A DNA stretch of 27,399 bases from positions 1-27,399 of the forward strand of contig PMUF01000510.1 in the NCBI GenBank assembly GCA_003167015.1, given 5' to 3'. Source of the stretch: Chitinophagaceae bacterium. GTDB taxonomy: Bacteria > Bacteroidota > Bacteroidia > Chitinophagales > Chitinophagaceae. The number at the start of each line of letters is the position of its first letter. Positions within the stretch are counted from its first letter, which is position 1. The position numbers and the translations under genes are program-made. Under the pieces are notes generated by a model, which saw only the letters and a program-made list of their open reading frames with translations, ran no database searches and had not been told where the DNA came from. Below, in pieces: positions 16,207 through 24,477 of this stretch.

Positions 16207-17040
16207 ATGCAATCTTTCAAAATGCACCACCAGGAATTTGAACCTCCTGAAGAGCTACGGGATACCATAAAGTGCTTTTGGTATAATAGAGAAGACTTCG
16301 GTGAACTAGAATCGAGTTTTGAGGTCATGCCTGATGGCTACGCTGAAATTATTTTTCATTTCGGAAGCGGCTGCAGCATGTCGCACAATGGAGGCTTGCA
16401 GTCATTGCCATCACCATTCATGATGGGGCTGCTCAATCAGCCTGTTCTTTTTCACACGAAAAACCGTTTCGAGGTCATTGGAATCAGGTGCTTTCCCTGG
16501 ACCGTATTCGATTTACTCGGACTGCCGTCCGGTAAAGACAGAGTACGCATATTTGAGCATCCTATCGCCCGGCTTCAATCCACGTTGAACGAGCTGATTC
16601 AGGCCGGCAAAATAGAGGAAGCGCTGGATCAGGTAAAACAGTATTTCCTGCATGCACGGTCGCAGGTTGCAATGGACAGTATGCTGTTCAAAGCTGGAGT
16701 CGCTATGAGGGAAGCAAACGGCATTATGCCGGTAAGCCAGGTAGCAGCGGCGGCGCATGCCACCGTTCGTACGTTGGAAAGGAAGTTCAAGGAATCTTCC
16801 GGCTATACCGTTAAAGACGTCTCCGGCCTGATGCGCTTTGAGCAGGCACGAAACCATTTATGGCTTTATCCAAATTCCAACATCGCCGGCTTAGCTCATG
16901 AGCTGGGCTACACGGATCAAGCTCATCTGAGCAGGGAATTCAAACGCTACAGCGGCACTACGCCGGCGGCATTCGCGCGAAATGCAAAGAGAGGGCAAAA
17001 GGCTCTAAGCAGCGATTTTGTCGCATTTATACAAGCCTGA
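16207..17040 (+). CDS. AraC family transcriptional regulator
   Basis: The protein has 277 residues. The N-terminal part (about 8-110: YNREDFGELESSFEVMPDGYAEIIFHFG, then MMGLLNQPVLFHTKN and EVIGIRCFPWTVFDLLG) matches the beta-rich sensing domain common in Bacteroidota AraC proteins (DUF6597-like). The C-terminal part holds two helix-turn-helix motifs: PVSQVAAAAHATVRTLERKFKESSGY (about 175-200) and NIAGLAHELGYTDQAHLSREFKRYSGTTPAAF (about 225-256), the AraC signature. ATG 16207 gives MQSFKM; ATG 16222 is an alternative. The promoter-like TACCTTAA lies just upstream. The next gene, a flavin monooxygenase, begins 27 bp after the stop, and this regulator is its likely controller. Confidence 0.93.
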   Translation: MQSFKMHHQEFEPPEELRDTIKCFWYNREDFGELESSFEVMPDGYAEIIFHFGSGCSMSHNGGLQSLPSPFMMGLLNQPVLFHTKNRFEVIGIRCFPWTVFDLLGLPSGKDRVRIFEHPIARLQSTLNELIQAGKIEEALDQVKQYFLHARSQVAMDSMLFKAGVAMREANGIMPVSQVAAAAHATVRTLERKFKESSGYTVKDVSGLMRFEQARNHLWLYPNSNIAGLAHELGYTDQAHLSREFKRYSGTTPAAFARNAKRGQKALSSDFVAFIQA

Positions 17041-17047
17041 CACAGTA

Positions 17048-17067
17048 GCATTCCGGAATTTTGTGGA
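17048..17067. promoter_or_regulatory. Inverted-repeat element before the monooxygenase gene
   Basis: The gap between AraC and the monooxygenase contains CATTCCGGAAT, and the half-site GGAATG recurs a few bases later across the start codon, giving CATTCC...GGAATG. GAATTTTG in the centre is one base from the TAnnTTTG box. The element could be an operator and promoter for a near-leaderless monooxygenase message. The same 11-base string occurs in the SDR promoter at 2049-2059. Confidence 0.3.
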
Positions 17068-18564
17068 ATGAATCATGATGTAATTATTTCCGGCGCAGGG
17101 CCTGTAGGTCTGTTCCTCGCCTGTGAACTGGCCCTGGCCAAATGTTCAGTTCTGATATTGGAAAAGGCGGAGGATCCGCACTCGCCATTAAAGCAGCTTC
17201 CTTTTGGGATGCGTGGACTCTCGGCGCCTACTATTGAAACGCTTTACCGCCGTGGGTTGCTGAATGAACTTGAAATACATAAACAGCTTAAGAACCCCCA
17301 CCAGAATGCCAAACACGGCCCACGTCGTCAGGTAGGACATTTCGCTGGCATTCCATTTCATGACGGCGATATTGACACTTCACAGTGGAAGTATCGCCTG
17401 CCAAGCTCGACCGATCCCAGTTTGTTGTCTGAAATGGCCGAACTTGAATCCATACTGGCGCGCCGCGCAGAGGCACTAGGGGTAGAAATCAAGCGCGGGC
17501 TTGCCCTTACTGGCTCGCATCAAACCGCGGACGGCGTAACTGTGCAGTCTGGTGACCGGTCTTTTAAAAGTAAATGGCTCGTGGGTTGCGATGGCAGCCG
17601 TAGTGTTGTTCGTAAGATGGGCGGTTTTGAATTCGCCGGTACGGAGCCGGAATTCACCGGTTACACTACTCGGGTTGACATTGCCGACCCGGGGAAGCTC
17701 AGCCAGGGCCGAATGGTGACACCAACAGGCATGTACCTCCAATCCCAGCCGGGTTACGTGGTGATCCAGGATTTTGATGGCGGGGCATTTCATAGTGCAG
17801 AAAAGCCGATCACGCTTGAACATGTGCAGGAGGTGCTGCGCCGCGTTTCGAATACCGATGTTACCATCAGCGCCCTGCATATCGCAACCACCTGGACAGA
17901 CAGGGCACGGCAGGCCACAACCTACCGCAACGGGCGGATACTTTTGGCCGGCGATGCTGCGCATATTCACGCTCCGTTGGGAGGCCAGGGACTTAATCTC
18001 GGACTGGGCGATGCCATGAACCTGGGCTGGAAACTTGCCGCAACCATTCAAGACAAAGCGCCGGAAGGCCTTCTGGACAGTTATTATACCGAACGGCACC
18101 CCATTGGGGCGCAGGTCTTGGATTGGTCACGCGCCCAGGTTGCCATCATGAGACCGAATCCGGATTCCCGGGCGCTGAATGCAATTTTCCGCGACCTCAT
18201 GAATACACGCGATGGCGCCACCTATATGGCAGGAAGGGTGTGGGGCATTTTCACCCACTACAATCTCGGTGGCGACCACCCTCTGGCAGGTCACAGCGTT
18301 CCTAACTTTGAGTTCGAAGACGGCACAAGAATTGGCGGATTAATGCACGATGGCCATGGGATTCTGCTGGATTTTGATATGAATGCTTCGCTTAAAATGT
18401 TGACGGGTGAATATGGTGATCGAATGAAGTATGTTTCGGGCCGGGCGAAAGAGCAATTCGGCCTAAGCGCTGTGCTGATACGCCCGGATGGGATTATCGC
18501 CTGGGCTTCTGACAACGCCCCGGATTGCAGCGAATTCCAAAAGGCTGCCGCTCGCTGGTTTTAG
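17068..18564 (+). CDS. FAD-dependent monooxygenase (class A flavoprotein hydroxylase)
   Basis: This is a 498-residue group A flavin monooxygenase of the PHBH-fold type, cytoplasmic, using NAD(P)H and O2 to hydroxylate aromatic or polyketide-like substrates. Visible: the FAD dinucleotide motif GAGPVG (9-14) with Glu32 ending beta-2 (LILEKAE), the DG motif CDGSRS (174-179) and the GD motif LLAGDAAHIHAPLGGQGLNLGLGDAMNLGWKLA (from about 292). The C-terminal thioredoxin-like part (about 400-498, LIRPDGIIAWAS) is as in tetracycline/rifampicin- and phenol-type hydroxylases. The substrate cannot be assigned; antibiotic-inactivating relatives exist, but motif level does not separate them. It follows the AraC gene by 27 bp and overlaps the stop of the convergent T9SS gene by four bases. 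Confidence 0.93.
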   Translation: MNHDVIISGAGPVGLFLACELALAKCSVLILEKAEDPHSPLKQLPFGMRGLSAPTIETLYRRGLLNELEIHKQLKNPHQNAKHGPRRQVGHFAGIPFHDGDIDTSQWKYRLPSSTDPSLLSEMAELESILARRAEALGVEIKRGLALTGSHQTADGVTVQSGDRSFKSKWLVGCDGSRSVVRKMGGFEFAGTEPEFTGYTTRVDIADPGKLSQGRMVTPTGMYLQSQPGYVVIQDFDGGAFHSAEKPITLEHVQEVLRRVSNTDVTISALHIATTWTDRARQATTYRNGRILLAGDAAHIHAPLGGQGLNLGLGDAMNLGWKLAATIQDKAPEGLLDSYYTERHPIGAQVLDWSRAQVAIMRPNPDSRALNAIFRDLMNTRDGATYMAGRVWGIFTHYNLGGDHPLAGHSVPNFEFEDGTRIGGLMHDGHGILLDFDMNASLKMLTGEYGDRMKYVSGRAKEQFGLSAVLIRPDGIIAWASDNAPDCSEFQKAAARWF

Positions 18565-21500
18565 AAGCGGATCAGCTGTTTGGTTGCCTGATAGCCCGGC
18601 ATCGATACCTTGATGAAATAGACACCCTTTGCCAGCCCTCCCAGCGGCAGCTGCTGCAGGAAGTAAGCGTCCGCTTTGGGGAATTGGTAGGTTTGCACGA
18701 TAGTTCCGACCACATTCACCACTGTGACCGAGACCTTCCCGGTCAACGCATTTTTGAATGTCAGGATGACGTCCTGTTGCGAAGAGGGATTCGGATAGAC
18801 CACTAACGGCATATCCCCGGCCGTGTCAGTCGTCGGCGCTACCAGGGCGCCCTGTGCACTATCGATATTGCGGGGGACGGCAGTGCCGGCGCTGTCGTAG
18901 GTGATCGTCACCGTAGATACTGCTGTGTCGAATCCCTGGTCCTGTACCCGAAGTTGGTAGACGTAAGTGCCTGGGGTCGATAGGGTTATATAGGGTGTTA
19001 GGCTGGATGGCAGATCGATCACCGAGGAAGGTCCCGACGTCTGTGTCCAGATTGTATAGATGACCTTGCCGCTGCTGGAAGCCGTGCCTATTAAGGAAGC
19101 GGCCGGAGAGGTAACCGTCTGGTTGGACCCGGCATTAGCAGTAGCCCCCGTTGTGGCACCGCAACTGTAGCAGTCGGTTGTAACCTGGCCCGTATGGCAA
19201 CCCAGAACACTTTGTTGAACAGGTGCCGTGATCGCATAGGGAACGACGATGGTCAGATAAGGTATATCCCATCCGTTGGGGTAAGCTCCTGATAGCTGAG
19301 TACCGTCGCCGGAACATTCGATTACTCCATTAGGGATCATCGCTCCCTTATTACGACCGCACCAGAGAATATTACCGAGAGCATCCAGGACGGCAAAGTG
19401 GAAGCAGAACAGCTGCCCACTGTACATGTGGACGAAGTTGTGCCGGCCGGTGACCTGGACCGGAAGCGTCTGGGGCAGGATCAGAATGCCTCCCGGATTT
19501 ATAAACCAGGGACTGGAACCGGAGGGAGGAGACGACATGTTGGCCTCGACGCCATTACCAATATCTCCCATCGCATTGTCACCCCAACCCCATAAGGTGG
19601 AGTCGTTAGCAATGATATGGAAGCAAGTGGAGTTACCGGCGATCTGTGTAATGGTCGTCCGGGTCATCCCATTCATGATATTGTTCGTAATATTGGTCGT
19701 CAGGTCCGTGGGGGAGACATATTTCGTGTTGGCCGCGTTACCCAAATAACCGCTGTAGGTTCCCCATCCCCAGAGTTTCCCCTTAGCGGAGAGAGCGATC
19801 ACACCGGTACTATTACCTCCGGCCACCTGGACAATAGCGGTGTCGAATCCCGTCACTTGTACCGGTGTCGCATAGTTGTTACCAGTCACAGAACGACCAA
19901 AAGGAGCGCTGTACTGGTTATTTCCCCAGGTGTAAACAGTCCCGTCATTCAGGAGCATGATCATTACCTGCTCACCCGTCAATTGGACCACCCTTTTGCC
20001 CGAGGCCAGACCGAAACTGATGGTGGGCAAGTTGACTATACTATCGGCGATAGAGCCGTCGCCGGCCATACCGTACTTTTTATGACCGACGTAGAAGACC
20101 GTATCGCTTAGACTACCATGCTTGACGAGGAACAGGCCCTCGACTGTGGTGTCAGGGGAACCTCCCTGGGTATAACTACCGCATGCGAGCGCGATACCCG
20201 TCAGCGGTACTCCCCTGGAATCGACAGAGATCTCGGCGAGAGTATCCTGCGGTGAGATCGTGCTTCCGTTCAGCGAAGCCTGCTCATTGCTGCCTGTGAA
20301 ATAAGCGATGCTATCGATGCCGATGAATACTGATCCGTGTATCGTATTAGCGACCCCCATCATCGTAGGAATCGAACTGTTTGGATTACTAGTCACGGCT
20401 TTCGGTACGCCGGATGTTCCCACACCGTTGTTGCCGGTCAGCGCCAGGTTGCCGGAAAATATGACGGCCCTGCCAAGGGAGTCGATTGCCGGTACGCCGT
20501 ATTCTCCTAATGTGATGTTCCATTTTAATTTTAATGGGAGGTTCTGTTCTACAAGAGTTGTGTCTCCCTGCCGCAGCATCCATTGGAAAAGGCTGGTGCC
20601 TGTCGTGGGGTTATAGACATAGTTGCCGGCGGTATTAGGCGCTGTCCCCGTCTGGGTCGTTATGTAGGAATTGCCGTAGGGAGAGGTTATATTCTGCCAG
20701 TTGGTAACTGCAGGGTTATAAAAGTCATTCCAGCAACAGTGCGCCCCGCTGTCGTCGCCTTCAAAAGAGAAGTAGGCCGCTCCCGGCACGCTGTCGTTTA
20801 TGTTCTGGGTGATCTGGTAGATATTACGCGGGTCCCCCGTCCCCTGCAATCCAAAGAAACGACCGCCGTAAGCCTTCGCCCAGTGGCCGAAGCCGGTAAG
20901 GTAATTTTCCAGGGTGCCGCAAGGGACACTGATAGAACCGGGGGTAAGGCCCTCCAGGTCCACGAACCCTTTAATGTTCTGCATGTTCTTTTCGTTGCCG
21001 GTGGTTTCACAATACAGCATATACCAGCCAAAAACTTCCACGCCGCCGTCCAGACCCGCCATCGCCACCGATCGGGGATGAAATTCCTTGAACAGGCTGT
21101 CCAAAAGCTGCTGTACCATCATCGGTCTGGTATTCACAGCCCATTGTTGAATAGTAACCAAAAGAGGATAGTGAGTGCCGTTCCCTAATTGAACCGATCC
21201 ATTCCAGCCATTTGCCAGCCAGTAATGCGGGCCGTAGGCATTGATAAAGCTGGTGGAGTCTCCTACTTGTCCATCCCCCTGCATGGTCAGGAGCATGGGC
21301 CGGCTGGTGGTATCGGCATTGCCGGGCGTGAAATAATTCACGGGGCGCGTGATGCGCACCACCCAGTTTCTGGCAATGCCTGACGAATCGCAACCGTCAT
21401 ACGCATTACACAGACATTTGTAGGGAATAATGGTATCATAGGTGACCATGTTATGGGTCTCGGACTGACCGAAAGCCATTTGGGAGAAAAAGGTCAGGAA

Positions 21501-21566
21501 TAATAAGGCCATACTGATACGCAGCAGGCTGATCAAAGCCGGGGATTGGAAAGAGGTGTTCTTCAT
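18561..21566 (-). CDS. Secreted T9SS protein: inactive-looking hydrolase-like domain, RCC1-like repeats, PKD-like domain
   Basis: The protein has 1001 residues. Signal peptide 1-34 ends FSQMAFGQ. Residues about 38-340 form an alpha/beta-hydrolase-like domain. The nucleophile-elbow position reads AGLDGGVE, with Asp173 where the neighbour at 21635 has Ser. Asp245 (GTGDP) and His276 (GAHCCWN) remain. A propeller-like region (about 345-790) holds RCC1-type repeats: VYTWGNNQ, LWGWGTYSGYLGN, LWGWGDNAMGDIGNG and ILWCGRNKG. A PKD/Ig-like segment (about 810-895) and a T9SS sorting domain (PLVVYPNPSSQQDVIL ... GVYFIKVSMPGYQATKQLIRF) follow. It is therefore a surface or secreted protein. Catalysis by the classical serine mechanism is unlikely; a binding role is suggested. 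It lies downstream of its paralog, separated by a hairpin terminator. Confidence 0.88.
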   Translation of the reverse strand: MKNTSFQSPALISLLRISMALLFLTFFSQMAFGQSETHNMVTYDTIIPYKCLCNAYDGCDSSGIARNWVVRITRPVNYFTPGNADTTSRPMLLTMQGDGQVGDSTSFINAYGPHYWLANGWNGSVQLGNGTHYPLLVTIQQWAVNTRPMMVQQLLDSLFKEFHPRSVAMAGLDGGVEVFGWYMLYCETTGNEKNMQNIKGFVDLEGLTPGSISVPCGTLENYLTGFGHWAKAYGGRFFGLQGTGDPRNIYQITQNINDSVPGAAYFSFEGDDSGAHCCWNDFYNPAVTNWQNITSPYGNSYITTQTGTAPNTAGNYVYNPTTGTSLFQWMLRQGDTTLVEQNLPLKLKWNITLGEYGVPAIDSLGRAVIFSGNLALTGNNGVGTSGVPKAVTSNPNSSIPTMMGVANTIHGSVFIGIDSIAYFTGSNEQASLNGSTISPQDTLAEISVDSRGVPLTGIALACGSYTQGGSPDTTVEGLFLVKHGSLSDTVFYVGHKKYGMAGDGSIADSIVNLPTISFGLASGKRVVQLTGEQVMIMLLNDGTVYTWGNNQYSAPFGRSVTGNNYATPVQVTGFDTAIVQVAGGNSTGVIALSAKGKLWGWGTYSGYLGNAANTKYVSPTDLTTNITNNIMNGMTRTTITQIAGNSTCFHIIANDSTLWGWGDNAMGDIGNGVEANMSSPPSGSSPWFINPGGILILPQTLPVQVTGRHNFVHMYSGQLFCFHFAVLDALGNILWCGRNKGAMIPNGVIECSGDGTQLSGAYPNGWDIPYLTIVVPYAITAPVQQSVLGCHTGQVTTDCYSCGATTGATANAGSNQTVTSPAASLIGTASSSGKVIYTIWTQTSGPSSVIDLPSSLTPYITLSTPGTYVYQLRVQDQGFDTAVSTVTITYDSAGTAVPRNIDSAQGALVAPTTDTAGDMPLVVYPNPSSQQDVILTFKNALTGKVSVTVVNVVGTIVQTYQFPKADAYFLQQLPLGGLAKGVYFIKVSMPGYQATKQLIRF
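18562..18874. repeat. Direct repeat copy 1 (T9SS tail coding region)
   Basis: 313 bp encoding the last about 100 residues of the 18561 gene. It is nearly identical to 21636-21948; by eye about 15 mismatches, mostly silent or conservative. Such identity between genes that differ strongly elsewhere points to recent duplication or gene conversion of the sorting-domain module. Confidence 0.85.
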
Positions 21567-21586
21567 TTTGATAAAAGTGTATGGTT

Positions 21587-21616
21587 AAAACGGGAGCTCT
21601 TGCCGGCTCCCGTTTT
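21587..21616. terminator. Hairpin terminator between the two paralogous T9SS genes
   Basis: AAAACGGGAGC and GCTCCCGTTTT form 11-bp arms around an 8-base loop (21598-21605), with T-runs on both strands. On the minus strand it follows the stop of the 21635 gene by about 19 bp, so it fits as that gene's terminator. It also lies only 20 bp upstream of the ATG of the 21566 gene, so any read-through would be attenuated and the downstream gene's own promoter must overlap or lie within the hairpin region. Confidence 0.8.
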
Positions 21617-21634
21617 TTATGAGTCGATCGGCAT

Positions 21635-24142
21635 CTAGAAGCGGATCAGCTGTTTGGTTGCCTGATAGCCCGGCATCGACACCTTGATGAAATAGACACC
21701 CTTCGCCAGCCCTCCCAGCGGCAGCTGCTGCAGGAAGTAGGCGTCCGGTTTGGGGAATTGATAGGTTTGCACGACAGTCCCGACCACATTCACCAGTGTG
21801 ACCGAGACCTTCCCGGTCAACGCATTTTTGAATGTCAGGATGACGTCCTGTTGCGAAGAGGGATTTGGATAGACCACTAACGGCATATCCCCGGCCACGT
21901 CGGTCGTTGGCGCCACCAGGGCGCCCTGTGCACTATCGATATTGCGGGATGTGGCCAGCGTATCCGTTCCCGGTCCGACCAGCGTCGTATCCCCCTGCCG
22001 TAAGGCCCACTGGAAGATATTCGTCCCTGTAGTAGGATCGTACAGGTAGGTGCCCATCGTATTGGCCGGAGTCGTCGTCGTGATGAATGTATTCCCGTAA
22101 GGAACCGTATCCGTCCAGTTCGTCACCGACGGATTATACAGGCTGTCATAAGAGCCCTGGTTACCGCCGCCGGCCTTCTCATGGGAGTAGTAGGCGCTGC
22201 CCGCCACAGAATCATTCATGTTCTCGGTGATCTGCCAGATATCCCGGTCGGTATTGGAGCCTTCCAGCGCAAAGAATTTTCCCCCGTATTTCTGGGCCCA
22301 GTAGCCAAAGGCATTGGGGTAGCCGATCGTGCTCACCCCGTAATTGGTCGAAGGATTGACCCCTTCTATGTCGGCCATGCTGCGGACATTCGCCATATTA
22401 TGCTCGTCACCTGCCGTCGCCTGGAACCAGAGGTACCAGCCCAGGCTGGTAAAACCGTTTGCCGTTGCCATCAGATGGATCGAGTGGGCGCGGGGATGGA
22501 AATATTTGATCAGCGTATCCATTAGCGGCTGCACACTAAAGGGCCGTATATTGGCCGTGCTGCCGATCACCGTGATCAGCAACGGATAGTGCTTGCCGTT
22601 CTCCAGTGTGACCGATCCGTCCCAGCCATTGTTCAGCCAGTAATGCGGACCATACTGGGTGAGGTAGCTCGTATCCGTTTCCGCCGAGTCCGTCGGCATC
22701 GTCAGGATCAGCGGGCGGCTGGCGGTATCGGCATTGCCGGGCGTGAAATAGTTCACTGGCCTGCTGATCCGGAGCGTGAAGTACTGCTGTACCCCGCCAA
22801 CGACGCAGCCGTTATAGCCGGGGAGACAGACATAGTTGATCGTCGTATCATAAGTGACAAAATTATGGGTCTCTCCTTTAAAGGAGGTGTCCCCTACATG
22901 GACCAGCATCGTATCCGACACCCTCCTGCCGCGGCTGTCGGTCAGCGTCAGGCTGAAGCTGTAATTGCCCGTCGATAGCCCGGTAATAGCCGTGCTGGCA
23001 GAATCCGGTGAGACGATCGTAGCGCCCGTCCCGCTGACCGTCGCCCAGGCATAGCCGGTGATTGTCCCTGCCGAGTCTACTCCCGATCCCACGACATGAA
23101 TACTGTCCTGCGGGTAGTAGATTGTCCGGTCCGGTCCTGCATTCGCGGTGAAGATCGTGTCCGTCGAGCCACCGCCCACCAGCGTCGTGTCACCCTGGCG
23201 GAGCATCCATTGGTATAGATTCGTCCCGGTCACCGGATCATAAACATAATCGCCCGGAGTATTAGGGGCATTTCCATTGGTAGTGATCAGGCTGTTTCCA
23301 AAGGGAGAAGCTATGTTCGTCCAATTGTATTGCAGGTTATTATACTCGGAATTCCAGCAACAGTGTGCACCTCCGCCTGTATCCACCCAGGAATAATAGG
23401 CCGAGTTTGCAACACTGTCATTGATCGCCTGCTCCATCAAATAGGTGCTTTGCTGATCATCGGTATTACCCAATGTAGAAAAGTATCTGCCGTGATACTT
23501 GTGTGCCCAGTATCCCCATACCGCCGGGTAGCCCAACGAATCTGCGCCAAAAATACCCTCCACATCGCTGGGCGCTACGCCGGATAAGTTGGTGAAACTG
23601 TTGATCCTGGCCATGACATGTTCATCGCCGGCCGTTGCCTCGTAAGCCAGCAGCCAGCCGCCGACCTCGACACCACCGCTAAGACCTGCATAATGTAATG
23701 ACCTGGGATGAAATTCCTTATAGAGGGTATCGAATAGCGACTGGAAAAGATTGGGTCGCGTGTTGACGGCATTTTGCTGCACCGTCATTAAGATCGGATA
23801 ATGTGTTCCATTATGCAACACAACAGAGCCATCCCATCCGGCTGCCAACATAAAATGCGGGCCGTAATGATTGATGAACGTATAGGTTCCCCCGCTCACC
23901 TCCCCATCTCCCTGCATTGTCATAATGACGACGCGACTGGCAGTATCCGGGTTTCCGGCGGTGAAATAGTTAACCGGTCGAGTGATCCTGACGACCCAGT
24001 TCTGGCTGGCGGATCCGGTACCGCGGTAGGGGATGATCGTGTCATAGGTGACCATGTTATGGGTCTCGGACTGGCCGAAGGCCATTTGGGAGAATGAAGC
24101 CAGAATCAATAGAAACAGGATTTGTAAAGGTCTGCTTTTCAT
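21635..24142 (-). CDS. Secreted T9SS protein with two hydrolase-like domains, one inactive-looking, flanking a PKD domain
   Basis: The protein has 835 residues from ATG 24142 (MKSRPLQILFLL; signal peptide ending FSQMAFGQ, same as the paralog). The frame extends 18 codons upstream, but the leader and signal peptide favour 24142. Domain A (about 28-322) keeps a possible triad: Ser155 in AGLSGGVE, Asp228/229 in GNTDD and His260 in GGAHCCWN. A PKD/Ig domain (about 332-418: ANAGPDRTI ... YSFSLTLTDSRGR) follows. Domain B (about 424-722) is homologous to A, but the elbow has Ala561 and the His position is Asn661/Gln662. Then a T9SS sorting domain (about 735-835). T9SS directs it outside the cell. 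Domain A may be an esterase-like hydrolase; B looks non-catalytic, perhaps binding. The family and substrate are unknown to me. Confidence 0.88.
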   Translation of the reverse strand: MKSRPLQILFLLILASFSQMAFGQSETHNMVTYDTIIPYRGTGSASQNWVVRITRPVNYFTAGNPDTASRVVIMTMQGDGEVSGGTYTFINHYGPHFMLAAGWDGSVVLHNGTHYPILMTVQQNAVNTRPNLFQSLFDTLYKEFHPRSLHYAGLSGGVEVGGWLLAYEATAGDEHVMARINSFTNLSGVAPSDVEGIFGADSLGYPAVWGYWAHKYHGRYFSTLGNTDDQQSTYLMEQAINDSVANSAYYSWVDTGGGAHCCWNSEYNNLQYNWTNIASPFGNSLITTNGNAPNTPGDYVYDPVTGTNLYQWMLRQGDTTLVGGGSTDTIFTANAGPDRTIYYPQDSIHVVGSGVDSAGTITGYAWATVSGTGATIVSPDSASTAITGLSTGNYSFSLTLTDSRGRRVSDTMLVHVGDTSFKGETHNFVTYDTTINYVCLPGYNGCVVGGVQQYFTLRISRPVNYFTPGNADTASRPLILTMPTDSAETDTSYLTQYGPHYWLNNGWDGSVTLENGKHYPLLITVIGSTANIRPFSVQPLMDTLIKYFHPRAHSIHLMATANGFTSLGWYLWFQATAGDEHNMANVRSMADIEGVNPSTNYGVSTIGYPNAFGYWAQKYGGKFFALEGSNTDRDIWQITENMNDSVAGSAYYSHEKAGGGNQGSYDSLYNPSVTNWTDTVPYGNTFITTTTPANTMGTYLYDPTTGTNIFQWALRQGDTTLVGPGTDTLATSRNIDSAQGALVAPTTDVAGDMPLVVYPNPSSQQDVILTFKNALTGKVSVTLVNVVGTVVQTYQFPKPDAYFLQQLPLGGLAKGVYFIKVSMPGYQATKQLIRF
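21636..21948. repeat. Direct repeat copy 2 (T9SS tail coding region)
   Basis: 313 bp, the partner of 18562-18874 in the same orientation, 3.07 kb apart. Recombination between the copies would delete nearly all of the 18561 gene and leave a single fused tail. Confidence 0.85.
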
Positions 24143-24395
24143 TTTGATAAAATTTATGGTTAAGAAAGGAGTGACATCTTCCAGGGCCGACGGCAAACAT
24201 CGTCGGGCTCATGGCTTATAGCCAATAGCAGATAGGGGCGGAACACAATCCGGTAAAATAGAATTGAATCTGAATGCAGAAAGTACTAAGCAGAGATCTT
24301 AATCAGGACGCTATAACGGAAAAACGATTGCCGGGCACGGCGATGTGTAGTTGAAAAGTAGGTTGAAGATAAGGGTTTTTCTTAGTAAGTATTTT

Positions 24396-24429
24396 AAAAA
24401 ATAGCCTTCGAATGAATGATATGTCAAAA
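24396..24429 (-). promoter_or_regulatory. Candidate promoter for the 24142 secreted-protein gene
   Basis: On the minus strand a TTTTG -33 element (24429-24425) is separated by 21 bp from TATTTTTT (24403-24396), one base from TAnnTTTG. Spacing fits the Bacteroidota sigma-A promoter. Predicted start at about 24390 gives a long leader of about 245 nt to the ATG at 24142. Confidence 0.45.
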
Positions 24430-24441
24430 GATTGGTTTGAT

Positions 24442-24477
24442 GAATAACACGGTTATATTCAGAATAACACGGTTATA
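24442..24477. repeat. Two 16-bp direct repeats, each a palindrome, 20 bp apart
   Basis: GAATAACACGGTTATA occurs at 24442-24457 and 24462-24477. The core ATAAC-ACG-GTTAT is a perfect inverted repeat. A degenerate third copy, GGATGGCACGATCATAG, follows at 24483-24499. The 20-21 bp step is two helical turns, so proteins would bind on one face of DNA. They sit just upstream of the -33 box of the candidate promoter at 24396-24429, an activator position for the 24142 gene. Confidence 0.65.

Noticed and set aside
17476..18099. Long minus-strand open frame opposite the flavin monooxygenase
   Set aside because: It lies wholly antisense to a gene with complete flavoenzyme motifs, its translation has no recognisable features, and it has no promoter of its own.
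19617..21188. Several plus-strand open frames (up to about 200 codons) opposite the 21566 gene
   Set aside because: They are antisense to a gene with clear repeat and sorting domains. Their translations are Arg/Gly/Val-rich and motif-free, typical of GC-rich shadows.
24187..24203. CCGACG/CGTCGG hairpin upstream of the 24142 gene as a terminator
   Set aside because: Only six pairs with no following T-run. It lies in the predicted leader and may be incidental.
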